From positions 248,001 to 312,000 of the forward strand of contig CAVYJC010000008.1 in assembly GCA_963768715.1 (NCBI GenBank): a stretch of DNA of 64,000 bases, written 5' to 3'. Positions 8,027 to 18,000 of the stretch are shown here, one piece after another. Source of the DNA: DATKEJ01 sp963768715 (lineage in GTDB: Bacteria > Bacteroidota > Rhodothermia > Rhodothermales > DATKEJ01). Each line of letters begins with the position of its first letter. The first letter of the stretch is position 1. Under the pieces are notes generated by a model. The model was not told the DNA's origin, did not search any database, and saw only the letters and a list, made by a program, of their open reading frames with translations. The position numbers and the translations under genes were made by a program.

Positions 8027-8967
8027 GGTACGAACAGGATTTTGATGGCCTCCCTATTGGCCAACAACGCTACGCCCTGCTCATATTCGGTGAAGGGCAG
8101 GGTCCGTGTGATCAGCGGCTCCAGCTGCAGCTTCCCGTCGACGACGAGTCGAAGCGCCCGCTCTGCGGATTGGCGGTTGTGCTCGCCATAGCCGACCAGG
8201 CTGAAGCCGCCGTACCAGTGCGATGGTGGAAAGTTCAAGTTGTCGCGGAGCACGCCGAAAAGAGCCACCGCGCGCTTCGTGCGATCGATCAGAAAACTGA
8301 TCGCGGGAACGGCGCCGGTGCAGTCGACCGCGAAATCGAGGAAACGCTCCGTACGCGACTCGGCCGCAGGATCCAGCGCCTCGTCGGCTCCCAGAGAAAT
8401 GGCAAGTTCGCGCCGATCGGTGACGGGGTCATACGCCACCACGTGCGCACCCAGGGCCTTGGCGATCTGGACCGCGATGAGGCCGCCCGGACCCATCCCC
8501 GTGAGTCCCAGGATCGCTCCGTCGAGGGACCCGAGTTCTGCCAACTGATCGAATGAAACGTGCACGCACATCGCGAGCTCCAGCGGCGCGATTTGCGCCG
8601 GCTCCAAGCTAGACGGCACCTCGATGAGGTTCTCGGCCGGGAGGCAGGCATACTCACCGTAAGCGCCCGGGCGATACGGGCCCGAGTCGCGCCAGACGGC
8701 GACGGTGGTTCCGGGCGTGGGGCCCACGGTGTCCGGCCCCAGTTGTTCGATGACGCCCGTCATCTCGTGCCCCGGCTGCCCCGGCCAGTAGGGGTAGTTC
8801 AGTTGAAAACCCTCGAACATGGGTTTCCCGTGCATGATGTGGAGGTCCCAATGCGGGCATGTCGAAACGGCCTTGACGCGAACCAGTGCTTCGCCCGGAT
8901 CCGGAGATGGCTTGGGGGCGTCTCGCCAGGCTGCTTTGCCGGGTTCGAGGATCTGGAGTTGTTTCAT
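8023..8967 (-). CDS. Medium-chain zinc-type alcohol dehydrogenase
   Basis: NAD(P)-dependent dehydrogenase of the medium-chain (MDR) superfamily, 314 residues. Seen: the GroES-like half with GQPGHEMTGVIEQLG (the GHE motif that carries a catalytic zinc ligand), then a Rossmann half around GLTGMGPGGLIAVQIAKALGA. The CPHWD stretch near residue 37 supplies the usual first zinc Cys. The ATG at 8967 overlaps the stop of the upstream MDR gene and its own stop overlaps tag. The substrate is not predictable; pairing with a second MDR gene suggests successive oxidations in one pathway or redundant activity. Confidence 0.85.
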   Translation of the reverse strand: MKQLQILEPGKAAWRDAPKPSPDPGEALVRVKAVSTCPHWDLHIMHGKPMFEGFQLNYPYWPGQPGHEMTGVIEQLGPDTVGPTPGTTVAVWRDSGPYRPGAYGEYACLPAENLIEVPSSLEPAQIAPLELAMCVHVSFDQLAELGSLDGAILGLTGMGPGGLIAVQIAKALGAHVVAYDPVTDRRELAISLGADEALDPAAESRTERFLDFAVDCTGAVPAISFLIDRTKRAVALFGVLRDNLNFPPSHWYGGFSLVGYGEHNRQSAERALRLVVDGKLQLEPLITRTLPFTEYEQGVALLANREAIKILFVP

Positions 8968-9971
8968 GACGATGGCGTCCAGTCGAGAAGTACTCCGAGC
9001 ACCGGCTCGGATTTGGATTCGATCAGTTCCCAGGCGTCGGCGGCTCGTTCGACCGGGAAACGATGGGTAAGCAGGTGTCGCGCCTTGAGTCCGCCGTCGA
9101 CTATGGCGCCTATTGTGGCGTCCATCCTTTCGCGCGTCCAGCCCGACACGAGATGGATGGTGTGTTCTCCATACCGGGGCGGCTGGAGTGGCAACTGGTC
9201 TTCCGTTCCGTAGAACCCTGCCGACACGATGTGTCCGAATCGATTGAGCACGGAGCCCAGTTGATTCATGACGTCGATGGAGCCGACGGTATCGACGCCG
9301 ATCGTGACGCCTCCGCTGAATACCGACTTCGCGACGGAGACCCAGTCCTCTTCCATAGCATTCACTGTGTGTCCGCCCGGAAACTCCTTGAACCTGGCGA
9401 GCCGATAATCGTGACGGCCTACGAGCATGACGTCGGCGCCGCGCCAGGCGAGCGTCTGGGCGGTCCACTGGCCGACCATGCCGTCTCCGATGACCACGGC
9501 GGGCGTTCCGGATTCGACCGGGGGTCGCATGCCGCCGTTAAATCCGACCTGCATCAGCACGAGCGGACAAACGTCCAGGGGGTCTACGCCGGCCGGCAGA
9601 TGCCAGACATTATCTCCAGGTGTAACAGAGGGTGACACCTGGCCTCCGTACGTGTGATGCATTCCCTCGACGTGACCTATCGTCGCGAAAACCTGTTCGC
9701 CGATCTCGAAATCGGGTGCGTCGGGACCGACCGCTTCAACAATGCCGATCTTCTGATAGCCGGCCACTACAGGGAAGGGGAGTGGGTCGCCTTCCCGAAA
9801 CGGCGTGTCACCGTCAGATCGCTCGCCGCGGAAATAGGATCCTTCGGTGCCGTTACTGATCCATGACTCCTCCACGCGGACCACGATGTCTGAGGGACCC
9901 GGTTCCGGACATGAGACGTCGCGGAATTCGGCGGATCCTGGGGCGGTGAAAACGACAGCTTTTGCCTGCAT
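8964..9971 (-). CDS. Medium-chain dehydrogenase (zinc-binding-like family)
   Basis: Second MDR-superfamily enzyme, 335 residues. Seen: GroES-like N-terminus (PEPGPSDIVVRVEES, then VVAGYQKIGIVEAVGPDA), and a nucleotide-binding half with VVIGDGMVGQWTAQTLAWRGA. The usual GHE zinc motif is replaced by AGYQ and the first-shell Cys is absent, as in MDR reductases that do not bind catalytic zinc, so a zinc-free reductase is possible. The start at 9971 is followed directly by MQAKAVVFTAPG, a typical MDR opening. It is the first gene of the ATGA-coupled MDR-MDR-tag unit, with the DUF6526 gene 10 bp upstream. Confidence 0.82.
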   Translation of the reverse strand: MQAKAVVFTAPGSAEFRDVSCPEPGPSDIVVRVEESWISNGTEGSYFRGERSDGDTPFREGDPLPFPVVAGYQKIGIVEAVGPDAPDFEIGEQVFATIGHVEGMHHTYGGQVSPSVTPGDNVWHLPAGVDPLDVCPLVLMQVGFNGGMRPPVESGTPAVVIGDGMVGQWTAQTLAWRGADVMLVGRHDYRLARFKEFPGGHTVNAMEEDWVSVAKSVFSGGVTIGVDTVGSIDVMNQLGSVLNRFGHIVSAGFYGTEDQLPLQPPRYGEHTIHLVSGWTRERMDATIGAIVDGGLKARHLLTHRFPVERAADAWELIESKSEPVLGVLLDWTPSS

Positions 9972-9981
9972 GTTGTCCGAT

Positions 9982-10422
9982 TCAAATGCGGTGAGTGTCC
10001 GGTCGCCAGGTCTTGATCATCTTCTTGATTGTCTCGCCGTCGGCAATGGAATCCGAGATCACCTTCCGTGTGAGTTCGGCCAGTTCACCGTCCGATGCAA
10101 ACCGAAGGGCGACGAGTTGTTCGGTCGTAAGGGACTCGATTCGGTTCTTCAGATCTTCGGGAAGTAATCGCGACAGTCGGAATCGTTCTTCAAGCCGGAT
10201 GATGCGGTTCTGGTTGCCGAGCGGAAACTCGCGGGCGTAGAAAGCCGCGAGTGCCAGACCGAGGGCGCCGGCCGTTCCGAAGATGGCGGACGTCGAGAAA
10301 TCGGTTATCAGGACAAAAACGGTATAGGCCAGATACGCCAGAATGAGGAAGGCCGTGACATAGTGGTAGCCGGCTACGTACTGTCGGTGGCTTTTGAAAT
10401 CCTGCGTGTCTTGTGCGCTCAT
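9982..10422 (-). CDS. DUF6526-type membrane protein
   Basis: A 146-residue protein with two hydrophobic helices near residues 18-40 and 48-64 (YHYVTAFLILAYLAYTVFVL and the following segment), then a charged cytoplasmic tail with LRFASDGELAELTRKVI. This tail pattern matches the DUF6526 family, whose function is unknown. The ATG at 10422 (MSAQDTQDF) is preferred over 10491, which would add 23 residues of weak character. It is only 10 bp upstream of the MDR-MDR-tag unit and could be co-transcribed with it. Confidence 0.68.
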   Translation of the reverse strand: MSAQDTQDFKSHRQYVAGYHYVTAFLILAYLAYTVFVLITDFSTSAIFGTAGALGLALAAFYAREFPLGNQNRIIRLEERFRLSRLLPEDLKNRIESLTTEQLVALRFASDGELAELTRKVISDSIADGETIKKMIKTWRPDTHRI

Positions 10423-10525
10423 CTTCGGATGCCGGTAAGGGATGTACGAAACTTGAACGGACGATGAGGATGGGCCCGCCGCCTGTCCCAAGGTATTCGG
10501 ATTGCCTTACGCGAAGCAAGTCCGT

Positions 10526-11299
10526 TCACGCAGAATCAATCTCCAGCGGGCGACCCGTTTCCAACAGCGTTTTCAGACCGCTGAATACAGGCGGCCATCC
10601 TTCTGAAACCGACTTGTACGTTTCTGTCTCTCCGTCAAACTGGTCGTGCGTGAGCGTGAGTTTCATGAGATCGCCGACTTGCTCTATCTCGTAGGTCACG
10701 CGGCTCGGAGCTTCGTTGGCCGACGTGAAGAGGAACGTGTGTACGAGCCGCTTGAAAGGAATGATTTCGACAATTTCCCCGGTCAGGGCCGAACGGGTCC
10801 CGCCATCCTTCTCGACCATGTAATCGATGGGCGACCCGACGGTGAATTCGCTCTCGACCCGGGTGTTGTGGAAGTACTGTTGCGTCAGATCCGGATTCGT
10901 GATGGCATTCCAGAGATCCTCCGGCGTCGTGCGGATGTAGATGACGTAGCGGTGTTTGGGTGAGGTGGACATGGCTGTCTTCGCGTTTTCGAGTGAGTAT
11001 TTCAATCCGGTTAGTTTCGAGGCCCACATCGCGCTGTATTTGGAAATCCAGCGATCATAGATGGTCTGAATGGGGATTACGTTGATGTAGAGACGACGAT
11101 GCTTCCCATCCCGCTCAGACGTCACCAGCTCGGCCTCTGTGAGGATCCGCAGGTGTTTCATGACCCCGTAACGCGTGATGGAGAACGACTCGGAAAGATC
11201 TCCGACAGAAATGCCGGGATGGGCCTTGATCAGGTCCAGCATCCGGCGCCGGGACGGATCGCCGAGCGCACGGAACACATCGTTCGTATCGATCATCAT
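10526..11299 (-). CDS. ArsR-type HTH regulator fused to an SRPBCC/AHSA1 domain
   Basis: One-protein fusion of 257 residues. Residues 1-95 are a winged-helix ArsR domain (MMIDTNDVFRALGDPSRRRMLDL, recognition region around ITRYGVMKHLRIL). Residues 112-257 are an AHSA1/SRPBCC helix-grip fold that in homologous proteins binds hydrophobic ligands. The fusion suggests a ligand-sensing repressor. An almost perfect palindrome covers its own start codon (11298-11317), which fits autorepression. Start at 11299 or the next ATG at 11296. No metal-binding Cys pairs of ArsR/SmtB sensors are seen, so the signal is probably organic. Confidence 0.88.
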   Translation of the reverse strand: MMIDTNDVFRALGDPSRRRMLDLIKAHPGISVGDLSESFSITRYGVMKHLRILTEAELVTSERDGKHRRLYINVIPIQTIYDRWISKYSAMWASKLTGLKYSLENAKTAMSTSPKHRYVIYIRTTPEDLWNAITNPDLTQQYFHNTRVESEFTVGSPIDYMVEKDGGTRSALTGEIVEIIPFKRLVHTFLFTSANEAPSRVTYEIEQVGDLMKLTLTHDQFDGETETYKSVSEGWPPVFSGLKTLLETGRPLEIDSA

Positions 11300-11317
11300 G
11301 TGACTATTTAGTCACAT
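11298..11317. promoter_or_regulatory. Probable ArsR-SRPBCC operator overlapping the start codon
   Basis: 20-bp dyad, ATGTGACTAT facing TTAGTCACAT, with 9 of 10 positions matching. It begins at the ATG of the regulator and extends upstream, where a repressor would block transcription or initiation. Confidence 0.72.
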
Positions 11318-11378
11318 GTACGACGGCACATTGATCCGGTTGCAGTGATGTCGAGAATTTTCCGGCGCGTATTCCGGC

Positions 11379-12080
11379 TCAGCTTACGTTTTCGTGGAGC
11401 CACTCGACGAGCGGCCACATTGCCAGGCAGTGCTCGAAGCAGGTAGGAACGAAGTCGGGAGAGGTCACGACCGATGCTGGGATCTGTTTCTTTGCGGCGT
11501 TGATTGCGTTCTTCTTGAGGAGCTCGGCGTTCGGGTGGTCTTTGTCGAAGCCGCGGGGAACACGTTTGTAATGAGGTTCTGCGATTTCGTATCCATCGGC
11601 TGCAAGGCGATTGAGAATCGCTGTGAGATGTTCGCCCTCCTCCACATCATCGACAATTCGACGATAGCGTTCGAGCATGGGTTTGGGAAACTGCCACATC
11701 CCGGCGTACACGCCCGCGCCCTGCGATCCTATGCCAACGTAGAAGCCGGGATTATCTGTCGTTTTCTTGCTGCGTCCGAGCCAGAAGTTCATTCCGAGCG
11801 AGGTCTTGTACGGTGATTTGTCCTTGCTGAAGCGAACGTCGCGGTAGATTCTGAACAGCGACCCCGAGCCGTTGGTCCGCGTGTCGAACCCGAATCCCGG
11901 ATGCAGCGACTGGAGGAGTCCACCAAGCGAGAGGATGAAGGCCTTCGCTGGGGCGATGAAATCGTTGTCGAAGGTTGCGCGGTTCTCGTTGAACCACTCC
12001 CGGTTGTTGTTTGCTTTCAAATCCGCGAAGAACTGAAGTCCGGCCGGGGGGAATCCTTCGAAAATGGACGGCGGCATCAT
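11379..12080 (-). CDS. DUF2461 family protein
   Basis: A 233-residue protein of the DUF2461/TIGR02453 family, widespread and of unknown function. Seen: FEGFPPAGLQFFADLKANNNREWF near the start, the invariant FRIYRDVRFSKDKSPYKT block around residue 75, and a GAGVYAGMW segment. No signal or membrane segments, so cytoplasmic. The ATG pair at 12080/12077 gives the family start. Divergent from the ABC exporter, with 91 bp between the start codons that must hold both promoters; I cannot name a promoter in it. Confidence 0.85.
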   Translation of the reverse strand: MMPPSIFEGFPPAGLQFFADLKANNNREWFNENRATFDNDFIAPAKAFILSLGGLLQSLHPGFGFDTRTNGSGSLFRIYRDVRFSKDKSPYKTSLGMNFWLGRSKKTTDNPGFYVGIGSQGAGVYAGMWQFPKPMLERYRRIVDDVEEGEHLTAILNRLAADGYEIAEPHYKRVPRGFDKDHPNAELLKKNAINAAKKQIPASVVTSPDFVPTCFEHCLAMWPLVEWLHENVS

Positions 12081-12171
12081 GGGCTGGATGCGATGAATGT
12101 GTCAAATCATGGGTATTCGGAAAACACATTGGCGGGAAGCGCGTTCCCATGCCCGTCTACAAACAGAGAGT

Positions 12172-13992
12172 ATGCCTGATTCCGACGAAAAGCCTGCCCT
12201 GCGACGCGCTACGGCGTGGCAGGAAGCGAGGCGCCTCATATCCCACCACAGAAATCGTCTCATCCTTGGCTTTGGATTAATGATCATCAACCGCTTGTCG
12301 GGGATGGTCCTTCCAGCCAGTTCGAAATACCTCATCGACGAGGTCATCGGCAAGAACAGGCTGGACCTGCTGTGGATTCTCGCCGCGGCCGTCGGGGCGG
12401 CGGCAATCGTGCAGGCGGTTACCACGTTCGGGCTGTCGCAGATCATCAGCGTCGCCGCACAGCGGGCGATCATGGACATGCGGCGGCGTGTTCAGCGTCA
12501 CGTTGCGCGCCTGCCCGTCAGGTTCTTCGATCAAACGAAGAGTGGAGAGCTGATCGCGCGCATCATGACTGATGCCGAGGGCATCCGAAATCTCGTCGGT
12601 ACCGGAATTGTGCAGCTCGTCGGCGGCTTTTTCACGGCCGTTCTCGCACTGAGCGTCCTGTTCTATCTCAACTGGCGACTGACGGCCGTGACGATTGTTG
12701 TGCTGGCTGTGTTCGGTGTAGGGATGGGCATGGCATTCAAGAAACTGCGTCCCATTTTCCGGACCAGAAACAAGATCAATGCGGAAGTGACGGGGCGTTT
12801 AGGAGAAACGCTCGGTGGAATCCGCATCGTGAAGGCCTACGGGATGGAAGCGCGTGAGGAAGGCGTGTTCAGCGAAGGCGTGTCGCGGTTGTTCGATAAC
12901 GTTCGCAAGTCGATCACCGGAATTTCGACGATCACGTCGTTCGGAGCACTGATCGTTGGTGCAATCGCCGTGCTGATGGTCGTCGTTGGCGGTCGCGATA
13001 TCTCTTCAGGCGCGATGTCGCTCGGCGACTTCATCATGTACATCTTCTTTACGGGCTTGATGGTGGCGCCCATCATCCAGATGGCGTCGATCGGGACGCA
13101 GATCAGCGAGGCGTTTGCCGGCCTCGACAGGATTCGCGATCTGATGCACATGACGACCGAGGACGAGGAGGACGAGCGGCTGGAGCCCCTCGGTGACGTT
13201 CGCGGGGGTATTTCGTTCGAGGACGTTCATTTTGAATACGAGGAAGGCGTGCCGGTCCTCCGCGGGATATCGTTTGACGCGCCTGCGGGAACGACGACGG
13301 CGCTGGTTGGGACGAGTGGATCGGGCAAGAGCACCCTGGTCGGTTTGGTGATGGCGTTCAATCGGCCGAACGAGGGAAGGGTATTGATCGACGGGCGGGA
13401 TCTGTCCTTGATCCGAATAACGGATTACAGGAAGGTACTCGGGGTCGTGCTCCAGGAGAATTTTCTTTTCGACGGGACGATCGCCGAGAATATCCGATTC
13501 GCGAATCCGGATGCCACGATGGACGACGTCAAGGATGTCGCGAAGCTGGCGAACTGCGACGGATTCATCGAGGGATTTCCCGATGGATACGATACGGTGG
13601 TTGGAGAGCGCGGTGTGAAGCTGTCCGGCGGGCAGCGGCAGCGGGTAGCGATTGCTCGGGCCCTGCTTGCCGATCCGCGGATCCTGGTGCTGGACGAGGC
13701 GACGTCGAGTCTGGATACCGAAAGTGAGGCCCTGATACAGGAGGGCTTGAGGCATCTTCGCGAGGGCAGAACGACCTTCGTCATTGCACACCGACTTTCC
13801 ACTATCCGCAGTGCGGATCAGATTCTCGTCGTGGAGGGCGGGCAGATCGTCGAGCGAGGAAGCCACAGGGAGTTGATGGCTGTTGGGGGCCGATATCGTG
13901 AGTTGCACGATCGGCAGCATGCGTACGAGGAGAACCTGTTCGTCAATCCGGGCGAGGATTTCTTTCCTGCCTCGCCAGAGGGGGCTTCCTAG
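12172..13992 (+). CDS. ABC exporter, fused permease and ATPase (MsbA-like)
   Basis: Half-transporter of 606 residues that would work as a homodimer in the inner membrane, exporting a lipid or drug. Residues 30-320 form the six-helix transmembrane domain. Residues 340-606 are the ATPase: Walker A GTSGSGKST near residue 380, Q-loop LQENF, signature LSGGQRQRVAIARALL, Walker B ILVLDEATSSLD and the switch His in IAHRLST. The start at 12172 (MPDSDEK), behind AGAGAG, is preferred to 12097, since the extra 25 residues are unlike any exporter. The substrate is unknown, but the size and organisation match lipid A flippases. A REP palindrome begins 11 bp after the stop. Confidence 0.9.
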   Translation: MPDSDEKPALRRATAWQEARRLISHHRNRLILGFGLMIINRLSGMVLPASSKYLIDEVIGKNRLDLLWILAAAVGAAAIVQAVTTFGLSQIISVAAQRAIMDMRRRVQRHVARLPVRFFDQTKSGELIARIMTDAEGIRNLVGTGIVQLVGGFFTAVLALSVLFYLNWRLTAVTIVVLAVFGVGMGMAFKKLRPIFRTRNKINAEVTGRLGETLGGIRIVKAYGMEAREEGVFSEGVSRLFDNVRKSITGISTITSFGALIVGAIAVLMVVVGGRDISSGAMSLGDFIMYIFFTGLMVAPIIQMASIGTQISEAFAGLDRIRDLMHMTTEDEEDERLEPLGDVRGGISFEDVHFEYEEGVPVLRGISFDAPAGTTTALVGTSGSGKSTLVGLVMAFNRPNEGRVLIDGRDLSLIRITDYRKVLGVVLQENFLFDGTIAENIRFANPDATMDDVKDVAKLANCDGFIEGFPDGYDTVVGERGVKLSGGQRQRVAIARALLADPRILVLDEATSSLDTESEALIQEGLRHLREGRTTFVIAHRLSTIRSADQILVVEGGQIVERGSHRELMAVGGRYRELHDRQHAYEENLFVNPGEDFFPASPEGAS

Positions 13993-14002
13993 TATATAGT
14001 AG

Positions 14003-14070
14003 AGACCTGACAGGTTTTAAAACCTGTCAGGTCTTAAGACCTGTCAGGACTAAAGACCTGACCGGTTTGC
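14003..14070. repeat. REP-type palindrome cluster next to a RAYT gene
   Basis: A perfect 32-bp palindrome (14003-14034, arms of CCTGACAGGTTTT type) is followed by two further degenerate copies of the CCTGTCAGG core up to about 14070. It lies 70 bp upstream of a REP-associated transposase and may also terminate the ABC gene. The CCTGTCAGGTTT core recurs at 60056. Confidence 0.88.
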
Positions 14071-14139
14071 CATAAAAGGTTACGTTCTCCGTTCCCCAAG
14101 TGTCTATACGTTGTTTCGGTACCACAAACCGCAGCAAAA

Positions 14140-14766
14140 ATGGACAAAACAAGCCCACTCCGTCACGGCCGACTCTATCATGTCTACAACCGGGGAGTCA
14201 ATCGCGAGCATCTCTTCAAAGAGGAGCGAAACTACCCTTATTTCTTGTGGCTGATTCGTCGCCACGTTCATCCGATCGCGGACATCTACGCCTACTGCCT
14301 GCTTCGCAACCATTTCCACCTTCTTGTCCGAATGCGGATGCGAAGCGAAATTCGCAAGTCTGCGGCCGAGCCGCTCCACAATCTCTCCCTCGGTCGGCAT
14401 TTCGGCAACTGCTTCAATGCCTACACAAAGTCCGTAAACGTGGCATACCGAAGGACCGGTTGCCTGTTCGAGCGACCATTCAAGCGGAAGGTCGTGGAAT
14501 CGCCCGACTATTTTCGGCAGCTGGTCGTCTACATCCATCGCAATCCGCAGAAGCACGGCCTCGTCGACAATTTCGCCGACTGGCCGTACTCATCGTTTGG
14601 GAGATTCGAAGGGGACGCAGATCCGGTGATCGAGTGTTCAACCGTCGTCTCATCATTCGGCAGCTTGGATGCCTTTCGGGGAGCGCATCTCGACGAGTCA
14701 GTTTTGGCATCGCAAATCTCGTTCGGCGATTTCACTGACAAGGATGCGCCGCACGAAGCCGAATGA
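14140..14766 (+). CDS. REP-associated tyrosine transposase (RAYT / TnpA_REP)
   Basis: Single-strand DNA transposase of the IS200/IS605-related Y1 type that cleaves REP palindromes. 208 residues. Seen: the opening RHGRLYHVYNRGV, the metal-binding HUH motif as NHFHLLV (His58 and His60) and the candidate nucleophile Tyr131 in VVYIHRNPQKHGLV, followed by WPYSSF. All key residues are present, so the enzyme could be active. Unlike an insertion sequence it has no terminal repeats of its own; the palindromes at 14003-14070, just upstream, are the expected substrate. Similar palindromes near 44.5 and 60.1 kb may belong to related REP families. Confidence 0.92.
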   Translation: MDKTSPLRHGRLYHVYNRGVNREHLFKEERNYPYFLWLIRRHVHPIADIYAYCLLRNHFHLLVRMRMRSEIRKSAAEPLHNLSLGRHFGNCFNAYTKSVNVAYRRTGCLFERPFKRKVVESPDYFRQLVVYIHRNPQKHGLVDNFADWPYSSFGRFEGDADPVIECSTVVSSFGSLDAFRGAHLDESVLASQISFGDFTDKDAPHEAE

Positions 14767-14789
14767 GTTGGCCCGGGGCGAAAGACGTT

Positions 14790-14865
14790 CGAACACGACG
14801 AGCGCCAAATCCCGCTGAACTCCAAAAAAACTGAGTGCGAGGCCCGATGCCACGGCGCAAGCCTT
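14790..14865. repeat. Dispersed direct repeat, copy 1
   Basis: About 75 bp that align imperfectly with 20644-20716. The exact shared core is 18 bp, GCGCCAAATCCCGCTGAA (14802-14819), followed by a CTGAGTGC block and a GGCG/GCAAGCC block. The two copies bracket the hybrid regulator and the gene after it. Confidence 0.7.
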
Positions 14866-14915
14866 GTCGGCGGAGCCAGAGTGCGTCTGTTAGACCGGTT
14901 TTTCTACATTCTTGG

Positions 14916-14933
14916 CCGGTTTGTTCAAACCGG
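14916..14933. repeat. Short perfect hairpin
   Basis: CCGGTTTG-TT-CAAACCGG, an 8-bp stem with a 2-nt loop, about 95 bp upstream of the hybrid regulator start. A second ACCGGTTTTT lies at 14894. It may be a REP relic or a leader structure; no function is claimed. Confidence 0.6.
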
Positions 14934-15029
14934 AGGACTGAGGTTACATTGATCCGTTGCGTGATTCGCCGCCGGTGTTGGATCTACCCTGTTCCGATCC
15001 GGCGTAGCCGCAAATGAAGCTAGCCGCTC

Positions 15030-18000
15030 ATGGCCAGGCACATTCTCACCGCAGTTCTTCTTCTTGCAGCTTCCGCTCGCTGTCTGCAGGCTCAGCAAAA
15101 CGGCATTGTCTTCGAACGAATTAGAGTGCCCGGCGGCATCGAAGAGAATCGAGTCAACGACCTCGTACAGGACCAACAGGGATTTCTCTGGCTTGGTACG
15201 ACCGGAGGACTTTTCAAGTACGACGGCTACACTTTTGTGAAGTACGGCCACCAACGCTTTAGGGACACTGGGGCGCCCCCCCAACAGTACGAGACGATTT
15301 GGGACTTATACCTCGACCGAGCGGGATTCCTTTGGATAGCCACGAATCAAAACGGGTTGCACCGACTCGATCCCCGTACGGACGAGATGATCTCGTATCG
15401 CCACGATCCGGACAATCCCAACTCTATCAGTTCAAATGATGTCCCGGCAGTTATTGTGGACTCGAACGGCATCATCTGGGCCGGAACCAGACGCGGGCTC
15501 GATCGAATCGACCCTTCGACAAAGCGGTTTGTGCACTACAGGTGCGACCCGCAAGACCCAACGAGCCTTTCATCAAACTACGTCTGGAGGCTTTATGAGG
15601 ATCGCGACGGCACAGTCTGGGTAGGGACTCGTCGTGACGAGACTGGTCTCGGCGGATTACACCGGTTTGAGCCGGAGACAGGGACATTTACCAGGTACCT
15701 TGCCGACCCGGAGGATGAATCGACTCTGGGTGGTGAAGGGATTTCGGCCGTCTACGAAGACAGTCACGATCGTCTCTGGGTCGGAACGTTCGGAAGGACC
15801 GGGGCAGGGCTTCAGACAATGAATCGCCGGCTGGGGTCGTTCACTCGATACCCACCCAATCCAGGCAAGCTTGAGGCACTGAGTCTACCGTATCCGTCCG
15901 GGCATCCAGAACTACCCCGTGGGGTCACTTCCTTCCATGAGGATCGAGCGGGTATGCTCTGGATCGGCGCGCACACCGGGGGTATCAACCTGCACGATCC
16001 CGAGACCAAGCGGGTAGCGCACTTCGACGCCGATCCAGAGGATCCGACGACTTTATCCAATAATTTCGTTACCAGTATAGCTGAGTCGGAGGACGGTGTC
16101 GTGTGGGTCGGCACGCTGTCTCGCGGAGAAGAAGGTCTCAACAAGGGATTTCGTGTCAGCCCATTCCGATTCTACCCCATCGATGAACCCGCTGGTCAGA
16201 CCACCACGATCTCAGAGATCACTGATGGCACGCTTGTGGTTGGAACGGACCAAGCCGGACTCTATCGCATCGTCCGCGAGGAAGCAGGATCGGATCGCGA
16301 TTCAATTTTGGCTCTTGGGTGGCCATCGCTTACCCGTGAATCACTCCCGTCCGTATTCGGGTCAAGAGACGGGAGGCTGTGGGTCAGCAATGGTGGTGCA
16401 TCTCGCTACGGGTTTTCTCGCTTCGATCTTCAATGGAGGTCCGTCGACAAATATCTGAACAACCCTCGTCAACCAGATCGAAGTCTGAGAGGTGTCAACG
16501 CGATTTACGAGGACGCAAGAGGGTGGCTCTGGATTGGGACCGTTCAAGATGGCTTCGCATCGTTTGATCCTACGAGTGGTGCGCTCAAACGATACCGGCA
16601 TGATCCTGTGGATCCCCGAAGTCTGAGCAACGATCGAGTAGAGAGGAACGGAATTCTAGAGACAGCCGATGGGTCGTTGTGGATTCTGACCCGAGGTGCT
16701 CTAAACCGTTTCGACCGCTCGTCGCAAGTGTTCGAGCGGTATTTCACCGAGCGGACGGCCGGTAGCCGCATCACAGGGATCAGCGAGGAACGAGACGGAC
16801 ATCTCTGGATAGGATGGTTTAACGGCGGGCTGGTTCATTTCGATCCGGCCAGTGGGGAAGTCGAGGAGGTTGACACGCGGAATGCGGGTTTGCCCGGAAG
16901 CGCAATCAGGTCGATGATTCTCGATGACCTGGGGAACCTGTGGGTCATGACCGAAAAGACGCTCGCACGGTTTGACGTCGTCAATCAGCATTTCTATTCA
17001 TATGAACCGAGACGGAGCACCTCGTTTGTGGCTCCGGGCCAGGGGGTATACAAGGATGACGACGGTGAGCTCTTTTTCGGCGCTGTAAACGGAGTCCTTG
17101 CCTTCAGACCGGAGCAGCTCCTGGCAACGGAGAACCACATGCCGCCGAGAGTAGCGCTGACCGCCTTGTACGTTAACGGCAAGAAGGTCGTCGCGGGAAA
17201 TGAGTCTCCATTGGAACGGCCCATCGGAGTTGCCAAAACGATTCGACTGCATCATGGTCAAGATGCGTTCTCTATCGATTTTGTCGGTTTGCACTACCTC
17301 GATCCAAAGCGCAACCGGCATATGTACAAGCTCGAGGGCGTTGACGAGCACTGGCGCGATGCAGGGACGGAGCGACGAGCGAGCTACCGCCACGTTCCGC
17401 CAGGCTCCTACGTTTTCCGCGCAAAGTCGGCGAATCCTTTTGGCGTCTGGAGTGAGAAAGAGGCGTCGATTTCAGTAGTCATCCTTCCGGCCTGGTGGCA
17501 ATCATGGTGGGCCTATTGCCTGTACGTCGTCGGCCTTGGCCTGATGGTCTACGCCGGCCACGAAGTGCGTGTGCGCCACTTCAAGAAGCGTGCTGAAAGA
17601 CTTGGGATATTGGTTGACGAGCGCACTCGCGAACTGCAAGCCGAAAAGTCCCGAACCGAGGCTCAGGCAAAACGACTCATCGAACTCGATGAGGTCAAGG
17701 ATCGATTCTTCTTCAACATGAGCCATGAGTTTCGTACTCCGTTGACGCTGGTTTTGGGACCGCTTCATGATCTGCTCGCAGGCAGTGACGGAGAGATTTC
17801 GCCCGGTCTGCGGCGAAAACTGCTCGTAATGCAGCGAAACGGACAGCGCTTATACCGGCTGATCAGGCAGCTGCTCGATTTGTCGAAACTCGAGGTCGGG
17901 CGGATGCCTCTCCAGGCTCGGGAGCGAGATCTCGTAGCCTTCATCAGGCACATCCTTTTATCCTTTTCACCCGCGGCCGACAGGCGGGGTATTACGCTGA

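Noticed and set aside
7097..8191. A 364-codon plus-strand open frame through the 18-bp array and tag
   Set aside because: It is open only because the array lacks stops in all frames and because it lies antisense to tag; the translated sequence has no family character and no ribosome-binding site.
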